NCBI GenBank assembly: GCA_014529385.2
Contig: CM043944.1
Coordinates: forward strand, 78,015,884 to 78,079,883
Length of the DNA: 64,000 nt
Source of the DNA: Adiantum capillus-veneris
Taxonomy: Eukaryota > Streptophyta > Polypodiopsida > Polypodiales > Pteridaceae
Reading direction: 5' to 3'
Shown here: piece after piece, positions 11,641 through 22,829 of the stretch
Numbering within the stretch: position 1 is the first letter of the stretch
How the letters are laid out: each line of letters starts with the position of its first letter
The notes under the pieces: model-generated
Databases searched by the model: none
What the model was told of the DNA's origin: nothing
Seen by the model: the letters and a program-made list of their open reading frames with translations, nothing else
Translations under genes and position numbers: made by a program

Positions 11641-13290
11641 GTCCATTGTGTTGGGATCGGTACCCACGCAATCTGGAACAAGTCCTGTTTTAATCTTGCC
11701 TTTTCTTCCATGTTCCTCAGCTGCTCTCGAACTCTCAAGCCTTTCGTCGTCCTTGTCATTCTGTTCTTTCGGTGCCTTTTTAGGGCACTTGGCGGAGATA
11801 TGTCCATGTTCGCTGCATACAAAGCACTTCCCCTCTCTGGTGAAGCGAGCTCTCTCCTGAGAGGTAAGATTGGGTCGTGCATCCTTCTTTTTTGGGTTGT
11901 TCTTTCTCTTTCTAATTTCATTTGCTGAAGTCTGTTCGGCTCGTTGTGTCATGACCTCATTAGTGGGGTGGGTCAGACTGCCAGAGTAAATGGCAAAACC
12001 CCGTTTCGCATGACTCATCAACTCCTGAGGAGAAGCTGACTTCTTTTCCAAGCAGTGATCTCGGATCTCTGTAGGTAGACCCAAGGTAAACCGCTCAATC
12101 TGTTCTCTAAACAAGATCTTCTTGAATGAAGAGGCGGGTAGAAAAGAGGTCCAGAATATCTCGCAATAAGCGTCCAATGTATCTTTCTTGGTCATCCGAA
12201 GATGGTTCCAAGCAGCTCGTATATCGCGTTCATACTCTTAAGTCAACCAAGAAGAAATAAAAAGATTCTTAAATTTCAGCCATTTAAGTGGCGCAGTCTT
12301 GTTTAAAAGAAGCGTGGACCACCAAGCTCAAGCATTCCCTTAAAATAAGAGGCAGCTCTCCGAATATTAGAGTGCTCTGAGTAGCGTCCTCCCGCGAAAG
12401 CGATGTCAAACTGGTGTACAAAAGACAAAGCCTTCGAAGCATCTCTATATCCCGAAAATGTGTCAAATTTAATCGATTTTCCACCTTCCTTAAACTCTCG
12501 GACTTTCTTTGTCTTCCAGAAAGTCATACTGGTTGGCTTTATAAAAATTCTTCTTCTTTGCATAGAAGTTACTGTCGTCAGAGTCTGAACTGTCTATAGA
12601 CGAGTCCTTTGTAGAACTATCACTCACGGGGCGAGATTTAGACTTCTTTGCCTTTTTCTGCCCTTTCCAAAGCGTTGCTTCTTGCTTCGCTTTTTGCCTT
12701 TGCGGTCTTCTTCGCTCGAGTCAGATGAGCTAGAAGAACTGTAAGAAGAAGAAGAACAAGAAGAACTGCATACTTCTTCAAATCGAACACGCTTCTTCTG
12801 TTTCTTTGCCTTTTCAAATGTTGACTAACGACCCAAATAGCCCGAGAAGTCAGTGCCTTTCTTCTACTTTTTGCCGTGCTTTTTTGCGCGTCAAAAAGCT
12901 GAGCAATTCGTGCATCAACCACCTCTTCTAGTTCTTCTCTGAATATTTCTTGTGAACAGAAGGTCTCTTGAGAGCGGGTTTTGGGGGTGGTGTTGTGGTT
13001 TTCTGCCACTGCTCGTACACTTCCTCAAAAAGAAGTCTCGCTTATATATTTTGCAAATTTTGGGTCCTTCGCAAAGTTGAGCATCATCTTCGTTGCATCG
13101 CCGATCAATTGACGATGCTCCATCTCTCAACGCTCCGCCTGAGTAGGCCGAGACGGGCCATACTCCTTGCCGGAATCTTCTTTGTGATCCCTTGCCGCAT
13201 CTCCGGATGCAGAGGGAGTCGAGTCATCCTTGCCTGAAGCCACAGTGCCGCGGAAAAAAAATAATTTGGGATCAGATTTCCCGTAGAAGA
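11641..13290 (-). pseudogene. Ty3-A gag with CCHC zinc knuckle
   Basis: The capsid-like Retrotrans_gag region is readable at about 12284-12563 (KFDTFSGYRDASKALSF, then RRAASYFKGM) and continues at 11650-12195. A nucleic-acid-binding zinc knuckle CFVCSEHGHISAKC (C-x2-C-x4-H-x4-C) follows within a Lys-rich context. The N-terminal third (12638-13290) is acidic and basic low-complexity sequence over shifted frames. The zinc knuckle reads directly toward the protease. At least three frame breaks make this a pseudogene. Confidence 0.85.
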
Positions 13291-13302
13291 GAAATCGGCT
13301 GT

Positions 13303-13314
13303 GCTCTGATACCA
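13303..13314 (-). promoter_or_regulatory. Ty3-A primer-binding site (initiator tRNA-Met)
   Basis: The minus strand reads TGGTATCAGAGC one base after the 5' LTR. It is a perfect 12-base match to the plant tRNA-iMet primer consensus and fixes the orientation of the element. Confidence 0.95.
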
Positions 13315-13315
13315 C

Positions 13316-13696
13316 TATAATAGACTTGGACACTCCAAGTCAAGAATCTACCACGAGAGCACCAAATAATCACTTCAAAATAGTTCACAGTTCACAATTG
13401 ATTTGACAGTGGCCCGACGGAGTTTTGTGCCTAGAGATATTGGTCCCAAAGACTGGCGCCCCTTTCGATATTTCTTTTTGTATTATTCTGAGTTCAAAGT
13501 ACAAGAGTGCGGACAGGCGCTGACACTCAGAGTCTGCGTCCAGATGCTCTGAGTTGTGAGAGGCCGGCTCACATATTTAAAGTTACAAGGGTTGCCAAAA
13601 GTAGAGCCCCAAAAGCTGAAAATCAAAAGCCTAAAAATAAAGCCAAGGCTCCTTCTCTCACAAGCTCTCTTGAGCCCATAGAGAATAAAGCAAAAG

Positions 13697-13750
<54 letters not shown>

Positions 13751-13999
13751 CCCCCCCTTTGCGTAGGAAAAAAATAGCATCCAAAAACTGTAAAAAAAAA
13801 GTAAATGTGCCGCAATCTTTCAGCCTCCGCAATTTCCGTCGCAATCTGCAGACGTCTGTACTGCTGCCACATGTCATGCCCAAAATTAGGGTTAGGATTT
13901 TTGGCAGAATTTAGGGTTTCAACAGTTAGGGTTTTTGTAGATTAGGGTTTCTGGCAAAAATTACGGTTTCTCTGGCAGCCATGTCATCACTTTGTGACA
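13316..13999 (-). repeat. Ty3-A 5' LTR
   Basis: This is the partner of 7097-7789, colinear over its whole length. The (CT)n tract at about 13699-13747 is longer than in the 3' LTR and is followed by a short C run. TTTAGGG-type motifs occur at about 13885-13965. The plus-strand left end is TATAATAGAC against TGGAACAGAC in the partner, consistent with decay of the terminal TG. Confidence 0.95.
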
Positions 14000-14409
14000 T
14001 CTTGTGAATTCTTCCCACCCCAAAGTCTCCGCCGCTCTTTTGCATTTCTTGGCTAGCCCCCCCCCCCCCCTCGAGCTTCAGGCTAGCCCACCGCAGGGTA
14101 AGCAGTTTGTCATGTACCTCAAGCCCTTTCCACTGTCCACCTTGCGAGTAGATTCTAGCATTGTCCATCATGGCATTGGCTATAGTAGCCCAAGGTTCGT
14201 CTTGCTTTGTGAGTGTGACCACAAACTTAGCACACTGGGCCTCCACGTGGATTTTTGGGTTAAGAATCCCGAGATCGTCTTGCTCGATCGATCTCGCCAC
14301 TGATCTTGCCACTGTTTCGTAGCTTGCCCAATGCCAAGGCGTTGAGTCTTTATGGGTAGAGTACCATCACAAATGGAACTCATCAGATGGATTTCTAGCT
14401 TGACGGTTC

Positions 14410-14880
14410 TCAGTCATGGTGGAATGATTGAATATGTCCAATATCTGACCAAAAGGTTTTACATTTTTTGATTCAACGACCTGGTTGCAACTGGCAAAGT
14501 CCTAGCAAAAAGCCCGATGTACCTTAACTGCTCTTTCGTCTGCGTGCTACCATGGAACCAATCCTTCAAATCTCTAGAGGCCTTTAAGGATATGTGCCTC
14601 ATGTGGGTTGACTTTATCAATCTACCAATTTGGCTATGTGATAACCTCAGAGACCTTGCGAGCACCCTGGGTATCCATCTGTTTTTCCCAATGCACATAA
14701 AGCTAGGGACCGCGGCTAATAAAGTGTGCATCTATTGGGACGTACGTAAACCCTCTCTGGAAAATCATGGTAGTTAATGTGGGGCATGTTAAAAAGTTAT
14801 CCCTCTTAGTTTTGGCACGTTCTTTGGAGCATGTTTTAAATGCAATGGGGTTGGCCACTTTGCTAGAGACTGCCATCTGA
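14410..14880 (+). pseudogene. LINE-A ORF1 (DUF4283 and zinc knuckle)
   Basis: The reading LTKRFYIF, then NDLVATGKVLAKSPMYL and CLMWVDFINLPIWLCDNL, matches the DUF4283 region of plant LINE ORF1 proteins, which act as RNA-binding chaperones. A C-x2-C-x4-H-x4-C knuckle, CFKCNGVGHFARDC, lies at 14832-14873. Stops interrupt the frame before the knuckle and a frame change is needed to join the two parts. No start codon can be assigned. Confidence 0.75.
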
Positions 14881-15479
14881 ATGGTACTAGGGAGCTGAAG
14901 TGGGGAATGCAGAACAACCACAACTGAAGAACTGAGTGTGTTCAACATTGAAGTTGAAGGAGAAAATCAAGGAGGAGGAGGGAGCAATACTGAAAATGTA
15001 GTGCCCAAATCTAACACTCATGTAGTCACCCCCAAGGACCACTCGAGTGTTGGGCCGAGCCCAATGAACATCAGACAAGCCACACCAAGGGTGAAATCCT
15101 CAGCATTTCTTGTGATCAAAACACCGGTGAAACCTCGGAAAAAAATTTCCCTGGCTTGTACTCCGAGGTAAGTGGATGAGGGCTAGCAACATGCCTCAAT
15201 AATTAAGTGCAAGCGAGTTAAAACATTGCTCGTAGCAGCTTCCATCGCAAGGAGAACCCGCTAGATTGTCATGAGCCCCCCATTAAGTTGGGAAACTTCT
15301 TTGAGGCTTTACATGCCAAAGTTTTCTTCTTCTCGGTTGATCGTGGTGGAGGAGGGTAGCTTTGGTCACAAGCGCACTCATCATGGTGAAATAGAGGAGG
15401 GTAACAAAAGAGAGCCACCTATGAATGGCTCAACAGACATGGAGAAGTATGTCTGAATCTTCTCTTAATGGATGACCTG

Positions 15480-16440
15480 ATTATTCAGTCATGGATGTGA
15501 AGGGCATAAAATTGACCTTGAAGAGCACATTGTTTTGGGAGGAGGTTAGAAAAACTGCTACAAATTGTTGGCTAGTTCAAGAGCACCATCTTGATGCTTC
15601 CAGGTGCAAAAAGCAAGCATTAGGGAGTAAGCTTGTGTTTTACGACAATGGGCTCTTGGGTTTAGTGAGGTGCTATCCATCATTGACAGGGAGCTGGAGC
15701 TATAGGTTGTGCTAAACCATGCCTCAAGGAGAGTCCTTGGGGTAAGAGTGAAATGGGCAAGGTAATTTTTGTCCCTTATTAATGTATATGCACTGTGTGC
15801 TACTAAGGGGAGAGCCAACATTTGGGCGGATCTAAGGGATTAGCCGTTGGAAGGAGACTACTGCATAATGGGGGATTTCAATATGGTGGAGGCTCGGAAG
15901 GACAAATCGGGCTCGGGTAGCATTCTGGCAGGCTCAAAAATCTAAATGGAAAGCATTGTGCGAGAAATGGGTGTTGCTCGATTTGTGGACTGTTGGCCCA
16001 TGGAGCAGCTCTCCCGGTTGGACATACATGAGCTTACAGTACGCCAACATGGCTTCCTGTCTGGACATATGTTACATCTCACATCAAGAAAACTGGCTTT
16101 CCTTTGCCGTGACCTTGGAAACTGATGCTTCCAAGAGCACGTGTGATCATTTCCCCCTTAAGCGTTACATACCAAGGGCTAGCAATGATGCTTGTCTCTC
16201 AGAGGGAAAAACGAAGAAACTAATTTCCGGTGTACATCTCTATAAGAACTTCCTCTTTAGGTCCTTAGTCAAGAAGGCTCTTGACAAACTTGAGCGAGAT
16301 GTGGAAGCTGATGACCCTCACACATGGTCTTCCTTGGTGCGCATCATACAATCAACGATCAACCGAGCAGGGCCTCTAGTAAAAAAAGCTGAAGAGGACA
16401 CAAACAAGGAGCTGAAAGAATAAGTAGAGAAGCTCTCCAA
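15480..16440 (+). pseudogene. LINE-A endonuclease domain and linker
   Basis: The motifs are MDVKGIKLTLKSTLF, then CWLVQEHHLD (the QE motif of exonuclease-endonuclease-phosphatase folds) and the GDFNMVEARKDKSGS motif about 120 residues later. The enzyme would nick target DNA to prime reverse transcription. The frame changes near 15.72 and 15.95 kb. The downstream linker from 15956 is a 155-residue open segment rich in Lys and Glu, and a stop at about 16422 closes it. Confidence 0.8.
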
Positions 16441-16444
16441 AAGC

Positions 16445-17900
16445 ATGCAAAAAGGAGAAGCCTCAGAATATGAGCTGCAAGCTGAGAATATTAAAAAGAC
16501 CCGATTGCTAGCTAGAGAGCTCGCCCTCAAACCAAGCCCGACCAACCAAGCTCATTTATTTAGCTCTCTGAACATCAAAAGAAGAAGGGATTCTATTATA
16601 GCAATCACTGACGAGAAGAGAAACATTGTAAATGACCAAAATGCTATGGCCAAACTCATGCTCGACCATCTTAGTCAAATTATTGGTCAGCCAAAAGTAT
16701 GCTCACAAGAGGTTGAGGAGGCAAAAACCCAACTTCTTGATACTGTGAAGTGTAGTGTGATGCCTGCTGAAGCGATAGCATTGGAGAGCTCAATTTCAAT
16801 CGATGAAAACTGGTATGCCTTGTAGGTATTGGGAAGGAAAAGTCCTCGTGGTGGGACGAGCTCACAGTCAAATTCTTCAAGGAATTTTGGGAGGGTCTCA
16901 AAATTCCAATAGTCAAGATCATGGAGAGGGCTCTCCTAGAGGGGCATCTGGATGCCGACCTCAAAAAAGGGTTGGTCAAACCTATTCCCAAATTGGTTTG
17001 TTTCTCTTTGCGAAATCACTGGTGCTGTATCTCAATGATGACGGTGGCATACAAACTCACTGCCAAGGTTGTGGCTTTTAGGTTGGATCCAATCTTGAAC
17101 AAAGTCATCACTCCTCATCAACATCGTTTTATCAAAGGACGTTCTGTTTATGATAACATCTTGGCAGCCATGGTTGGCATTGAGCACGCAACTTTGACCA
17201 AGCAAGAAAGTATCCTCGTTCAGCTTGACCTGGATAAGGCCTATGATAGAATCTCGTGGTCATAGATTGCGTCAATCATGAAGGCTCTGGGGTTTAGACC
17301 CAAGTTGTGTGCGCTAGTGCATATGCTTGGGGAGGGAAGCTACTTCGAGATGCTATTCAACAATAGGATTGTGGGTATGTTTGAGGTCAAGCAATCAATC
17401 AAACAAGGTTTCCCCCTTGCCCCGCTGCTCTTTGCTATTGGCTTGCAACCACTAGTAACCTTGCTTGAGGACAACGCTTCAAAAGGGGAAATTCAAGGTC
17501 TATCACTTCCTAGAGGTAAGCAATTGCTTGCAAATTTGTTTGTAGATGATTCTATGCTATTCCTCAAAGCCAAGCTAGAAGTGCTAAGAAGAGCCCTTGA
17601 GATTGTCCAGCTATTTGCCACAGCTTTTGGCTCAATGTGTAATATTGAGAAATCAAGATTTTTCTCTTTATCTATAAGCGACTCCTTTGACCCCGCGGAA
17701 TGGTTAGGGGAAGTTATTCGGAAGGGAAATGTGTTCAGGCACCTGGATGCCCCAATGAGGGTGGGCATATCGGATAAACAACGATTTGGTTAGGCAATGA
17801 ACAGATGAATAGAAAAATGAGAAGATGGGATTTTGTGCTCCCCTTACATTTTTTAAAGCCAGTTACTCTGCTATGGAAGGCAATAAATGTTTATTAAGCT
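16445..17900 (+). pseudogene. LINE-A reverse transcriptase
   Basis: Motifs of a non-LTR RT are in order: KKGLVKPIPKLVCF, HQHRFIKGRSVYDNIL, VQLDLDKAYDRISW, IKQGFPLAPLLFAIGL and the catalytic LFVDDSMLFLKAKLE. FVDD replaces the usual FADD but both aspartates are kept. A stop separates DRISW from the next segment at about 17265-17277, and a frameshift precedes the palm near 16825. Length and order match the fingers-palm region of plant L1 RT. Confidence 0.85.
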
Positions 17901-19366
17901 GAGCAAATCCAATTGGAAAGATTTTTTAAAGCCTGATAAACATTTCTTGTGGAAGAGGAATACTAAGACCATGACCCCTTGTTAGTGGGCAAAATGGGAA
18001 TGGTTAGCAAGACCAAAGAAACAAGGTGGTATTGGGGTCTTGGACCCCATGCTACATGCATAAGCATTGTGTGCCAAGCTAGTTATATCGATGTCAAAAG
18101 AAAATCAAGAATGGGCCATCATGGGCTGGGATATGATAAGCAAAGCAAAGCTCACCTTAAAAGGGAGAAAATGGAAGGAGGCCACAACGCATGACAAAAT
18201 TCTGGCGCCTCTCTGGACGGTACTTATCCTTGGTGCAATACAAGGAAACTGACACAAAAGTGTAACAAAGCGTCTCTAACTATGCAATGGGGGAGAAGTT
18301 AAAATATTTCAAGAGTTACTCTCTCCAATGGTCCCCTTGGATTTCCAACCTTTGAAGGGGTTCTTTGAATCATTTCTAGAGGAAGTTGCGCGCGTCAGCA
18401 ACAAAGGAATTTCCAACCTGTCTCACCTCTGGGATGCTAGAAACCTCTGCTAGAAGGATGTTGAATTTTTAGTGTAGCAACATAATTTGGGCCTTTACAA
18501 ATGAATTTTGATTAGTAGACTCTTGGAAGTATTGTCAGTGTCACTGTCACCCATCCTCGCGGGGTGGAGTTAGACTGAAAAGCCTAGCATTGGATGAAAG
18601 TAGAGTGTTCTTGCTCCCCAAGGCCCGATATATATATTGTGAGCTAGCTTACAAAGCGGATTGGTTTGCCCCACTACAATTGGTCGAAAGAGCAATGGAA
18701 AAGAAGCATTAATCTCATATGGGAGACCAAATGGCCGGATTACATGAAGTATTTTATTTGGAAGGTGGTGTGGGGAGCCATGCCTACAGGGATTAAGATT
18801 TGCACTAGAGATATTTGCATTGATACTTGCTTTGGTCGCAAGGCGGATTTTGAGGAACCTCTACATTTGTTTAAGCAAGTGCCCAACCTCACAAGGGCTA
18901 GCTGCCAAAGTATGCAAATGGTTACGGAAGACTTGGAAGATCATTTTTTTTTACTGATGACCTGATTCTGGAAGGGCAAAGATCATCATAACCAGGCTGT
19001 TCTAGTGTGCACCCAAGTCACCAAATTTAGTTACCTTAATCAAGTCTAGAAATCAAGGAACCTTTGGGTGTTGAGGCAAAACTGATGATGGCCCAATTTG
19101 ATGATATAGTGTGTCTCATCATCGAGCTCATCCATGTTGTAGGAGCTGAAAGAGAGGCAGTAGGTAGAGATGAAGAATGGCGACATGTACTAAGATGTCT
19201 ACGATTATCATAGCATGTTTTGGTGTTATTGGGGTTTGGGTCTTACCCTATGGAAATTTTTGACACCTCAAGGCACAGGTTGTGCTTGAAGGCGATTGTA
19301 TTCTTTTTATGTTAATATAATTTCTCTCCACTCACAATTGAGTATGGCCAAAAAAGAAAAGAAAAT
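17901..19366 (+). pseudogene. LINE-A C-terminal region, zf-RVT-like part and 3' end
   Basis: The thumb and connection regions are fragmented (17.9-18.6 kb). At 18666-18965 a 99-residue frame contains YFIWKVVWGAMPTGIKI, the core of the zf-RVT domain seen at the C-terminus of plant LINE pol proteins. Its Cys/His ligands are mostly lost. The following 400 bases are 3' UTR ending in an A-rich tail at 19350-19366. No target duplication could be identified. Confidence 0.65.
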
Positions 19367-19734
19367 GCTTCATATAAAGCAAATTTGAAGATTATGATTA
19401 AATATTGTTATTGGCTACAACTTTTGTACTATTGGTTGTGGAAATTGGCAACTTTGTGGACATATAGCACTAAAAACATTATTGTAAAAATCTTCAAATA
19501 AGTCAAGAAAAATGGTCAATTAACAAGACATAAAAGTGTCTTAGGATATGAGAATGTCCAATTTCCAACCTAGTCTCAAGGGAAAACTAGGAATTATGTC
19601 AAAATCTACAATATTCATCAGGGTTTAAAACTGAAATGCCCATGTTTAAAACTTCAAAATCAAGGTCCAATGGAATAACAACCGAAATTTTTCATTTTCA
19701 ATCGAAATTTACACTACAAAGCAAGATATGTGAG

Positions 19735-20240
19735 CACCGAGGTGGCCTATGAGAAACATGGCAACTAGGGATTAATGAGACGGAATTAAATTGCATGAAA
19801 CTTTACAAGGATGGCGGCTTTGGTGCATTTCACTCCCCTGAAAAGTTTTGCTACCATCATAAACCATCTCGTTGAGAGTACACTACACAAGCACCATATT
19901 TTTGCGATAGAATTAAAATCTGAAGGAAGCTTATGCCAAATACAAAAATTATGTAACAAGTGATCGATGAGATGGAATTAGATTGCAATGAAACTTTGTG
20001 AGGGAGAAGAGTTTGATGCATTCCCTATACTTGCTAAATTTCACGACTATCTTACACTTTTTCATCACTGATCCCATACTTCACAATTGCCATATTTTTT
20101 CATAAATATGGAGATGGTTGCCCCAGGACCAACGAGATTGCAATGGAACTTTTCAAGATCAATTAGTAAATATCCTACACTGCAAAGTCTCATTGCCATT
20201 TGAAAAATTATTGCTGGTCTAGTGCTCCATAATCAAATTA
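19735..20240. repeat. Block 2 of the ~190-bp repeat family
   Basis: About three diverged units with the features described for block 1 (the GAGATGGAATT and GCAATGAAACTTT segments and a CATTTCCC-type G/C-rich half). It ends about 330 bases left of the Ty3-B insertion; block 3 resumes just right of it, so the retroelement may have landed in a longer array. The 370 bases before this block (19367-19734) hold no feature I can name. Confidence 0.65.
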
Positions 20241-20353
20241 AAAGGTATTCCTAATTCAAAGATTCCCCTCAACAACAACAACAATGATGCGTTAGTCTAT
20301 AACACATAACAATAGGCAATGACGAAGCATACAATATTAGCTAGGAAGGCAAT

Positions 20354-20357
<4 letters not shown>

Positions 20358-20405
<48 letters not shown>
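20358..20405. repeat. (GA)24 microsatellite
   Basis: An uninterrupted AG/GA run of 48 bases. Open frames across it are repeat artefacts. Confidence 0.95.
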
Positions 20406-20408
<3 letters not shown>

Positions 20409-20575
20409 AACGCTAAAGAGGAGAAGAAAATGCTAAAAGAAAAATGAAGGTGAAGAGAAACACTTATTTGTATGAACACAAAAGGTCTTTTGACTTTCCA
20501 CCTTCACTTGGCTTTTGAATTTCCACCTTCATCTCTCTTTTCATTTCCTAAACTCACCTTCACTTATGCACTTAA

Positions 20576-20962
20576 TGTCATAATAATCAATATCTAATTC
20601 TCCTAAATGATTTTCTCATGTTAAACTGATCATTTAATATGGGGAAGTGCCAGGGGAGAAAAAGCTAGAATATTGGTTAAGCTAGCAGACTGGCCACAAT
20701 AGGGATCCAAAGGAGGGAAATTGGGGATCCAAAGGGGGGCCATCTACAAAAGATCAATGTGCACAATGGGCTTAAAAGACCCTAAGGTTCAGCCCATTAA
20801 GACTTCCAAAATGCGAAGGTTCCAAAATTCAAAGGTTGTGTCCAAAGGCCAAACACTAGGGAAATTGGATGCTTAGTGTGTGTCACAAAAAGTCTCTGTC
20901 AATCCCTATGTCAATCCCTACATAGGAGGGGGCGAGCCTTGCAAGTAGGGGATGAGAGAGAA

Positions 20963-21016
<54 letters not shown>

Positions 21017-21755
21017 GCTCCCTTTACACAAAGGGAATGAGGGACACATGTCAACTCCCTAGCTCAGATGCCCACAAGGTGTACCCAATTCGTATTGGAT
21101 GGCCTTGGGGGTGGACCAATGAGAATTAGGCTAGAGTAAATCTAGTTTAATTGATTTAAAAACACTTAAATAAAAGAACCAATAAGAATTAAGCTCTCTA
21201 GAAGACTGTTGGACAGTCTCCCAAGGGGACCAATGAGCATTCAGCTCCTCACCATGACGAGCTCCTCACCAATGTTCTCTCATCATGGTAAGAATACTCC
21301 TTCTTCCTCTCAATCTACTCTCATACCCCGCTAGCTCTTACCATCTTTGAAGGTGTGCGAGATTTTGGGTCTGAGACCGTGAGGGAATTGATGTCGTGTT
21401 TGATAAGTGTTTTGCTTAGTGGATAAAGTTTCCATCTTCATTGCACTAGCTAGTATTGAAGGAACACAAAGAATTGTATTGTAAAATGTCTCTCTTTATG
21501 GGAGAAACCATAATACAAAGCCTTTTGGAGGGGGGACCAGCTCCATGCAAATCCGGTCCTCAATTGTTGTCAAGTGCTTAATTTCTCTCTCTTTTGAAGT
21601 ATTGTTCATGCTATCTAACTAGGTGTAATGCTTTTAGTTTCTTTCTCCACCCAAGCACTCTTGTTAATCTCATTAGGAATCTATTCTAATGAAATGCTCA
21701 ATATGTTCATGCTATTTTCCGCTACACACAAGTTACTAGGCCATTAAATGTTACT
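20576..21755 (+). repeat. Ty3-B 5' LTR (internally deleted)
   Basis: Colinear with 25892-27505 except for a gap near 21245-21290, where the partner has about 450 extra bases. It carries a (CA)n tract at 20966-21015. The final bases are GTTACT, against GTTACC in the partner; the usual terminal CA is not preserved in either. Confidence 0.9.
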
Positions 21756-21756
21756 T

Positions 21757-21768
21757 TGGTACTAGAGC
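21757..21768 (+). promoter_or_regulatory. Ty3-B primer-binding site, altered
   Basis: The sequence TGGTACTAGAGC follows the 5' LTR. It differs from the tRNA-iMet consensus TGGTATCAGAGC at two positions, so it is either mutated or uses another tRNA-Met form. Confidence 0.65.
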
Positions 21769-22010
21769 ACAAGGTTTCTCTTTTCTTGCTTAAGAAGGGA
21801 GGTCCTCAAGCTAGCTATAAATGGTTGGTACTATTAATTGCATGTGAGTAAGTAGAATAGGGATTTTTCAGCCTTGTAGTGCGCCTGCCTTTTGTGCAGT
21901 TAACGGGGCATCACTGTTGAGAGCTATGGTCTTAATAGTGAAGTCCTACGGGGCTTGCCTAGAGCTTAACCACTATTGAGCTATTAGAAGCATGACAGGA
22001 GCCAGTGCTG

Positions 22011-22382
22011 TTTTACGATGGCACTTTTGGTGCTACGGACAAAGTCTTGGCCTTTATCCAACAATTCGATGCGGCGTTTGGAGATGAGGGCTTCATGGAG
22101 TCCTCCAAGCTATGCCATGTAGCTATGCACTTTCAAAAGTCCGCCAGACAATGATGGTCTAGCCTACGGGCCAACGATGAAGCTCCACGAACATGGAAAG
22201 CTTTAAGAGCTTCCATTATGAAGCAGTTTTTGGCCACTGATGCCAAAGACAAAGTACTCACCGAATGGCGAAGCTTGAAGCTCTCTCCCTATGAATCCAT
22301 CCACAAATATGTAGACAAGTTTTGGGACCTACAACTCAAAGCCACTGTCTTCAAAAAGTTGGATTTTGGAGAGCAAAAGTAG
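22011..22382 (+). pseudogene. Ty3-B gag fragment
   Basis: The reading begins FYDGTFGATDKVLAFIQQFD and continues with AMHFQKSARQ, stop, WSSLRANDEAPRTWKAL, IMKQFLATDAKDKVL and YESIHKYVDKFWDL. This is the Retrotrans_gag capsid domain. One internal stop (TGA after SARQ, where Trp is expected next) and a terminal TAG interrupt it. The C-terminal zinc knuckle is absent because the sequence passes within about 100 bases to the end of the protease. Confidence 0.85.
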
Positions 22383-22479
22383 CAATTTTGTGCTGCGGTG
22401 CTTTCAAGGGTTAAGAAGCTTCAGTCACTCCCTTAATCGGGAAATTGAGGCTCCATGTCCAAAGCTATGTGGACAAATA

Positions 22480-22783
22480 GGACTTCATTATCTCTCCTCT
22501 CAAGCATGAGGATGTAATCCTAGGGGCACCATGGTTTGATCGTATGGTTGCCAATGTTAAATTCCCTGAAAGGAGAATCTCCTTTAAGTTCAGGGAAAAA
22601 GATATGTATATAGATGCTGAGGAAATGAGTAACACTATACCCATTGTACATACACAAGCTTTCAACAAGTCAATAAAGAGCTCTATTTCCATGTACATGA
22701 TTTTTGTTAAAGATTCTCAAAATGAACCTAATGTTTTAGCAAAAGAAAATATACACAACCAAAAGGAATTAGAGTTATCCTAA
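22480..22783 (+). pseudogene. Ty3-B protease C-terminal remnant
   Basis: The phrase KHEDVILGAPWFDRMVANV resembles the LG-PW hydrophobic turn near the C-terminus of retroelement aspartic proteases. The active-site Asp-Ser/Thr-Gly triplet lies upstream in intact elements and is not present here. A frame of about 80 residues continues with no further domain. Confidence 0.7.
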
Positions 22784-22829
22784 ACGAGGCAATGATGACC
22801 ATGCAATTGAACTTCTTCCAGGAAGTTCA

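Larger units (their letters stand above)
7097..13999 (-). mobile_element. Ty3-A: complete but mutated Ty3/gypsy chromovirus
   Basis: Full structure is visible on the minus strand: 5' LTR (13316-13999), tRNA-iMet primer site, gag, protease, reverse transcriptase, RNase H, integrase, chromodomain remnant, polypurine tract and 3' LTR (7097-7789). The insertion is flanked by a perfect 5-bp target duplication, TCTTG, at 7092-7096 and 14000-14004. Domain order PR-RT-RH-IN with a C-terminal chromodomain places it in the Ty3/gypsy chromoviruses. Several frameshifts and stops split the polyprotein and the LTRs differ by substitutions and indels, so the copy is old and non-functional. Confidence 0.95.
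14300..19366 (+). mobile_element. LINE-A: decayed L1-type LINE
   Basis: In order: an ORF1 remnant with DUF4283 and a CCHC knuckle, an apurinic-type endonuclease, a non-LTR reverse transcriptase, a zf-RVT-like region and an A-rich end at about 19350-19366. This is the standard plant L1 layout. The 3' end shares the phrase CTCACAATTG with LINE-B before the A-rich tail, so both belong to one subfamily. Many stops and frameshifts are present. The 5' end is uncertain because the flank right of Ty3-A (14005-14300) shows nothing diagnostic. Confidence 0.85.

Noticed and set aside
13926-14312. 128-residue minus-strand frame right of Ty3-A
   Set aside because: It begins inside the LTR and crosses the target duplication, so it cannot be a resident gene; no domain is visible.
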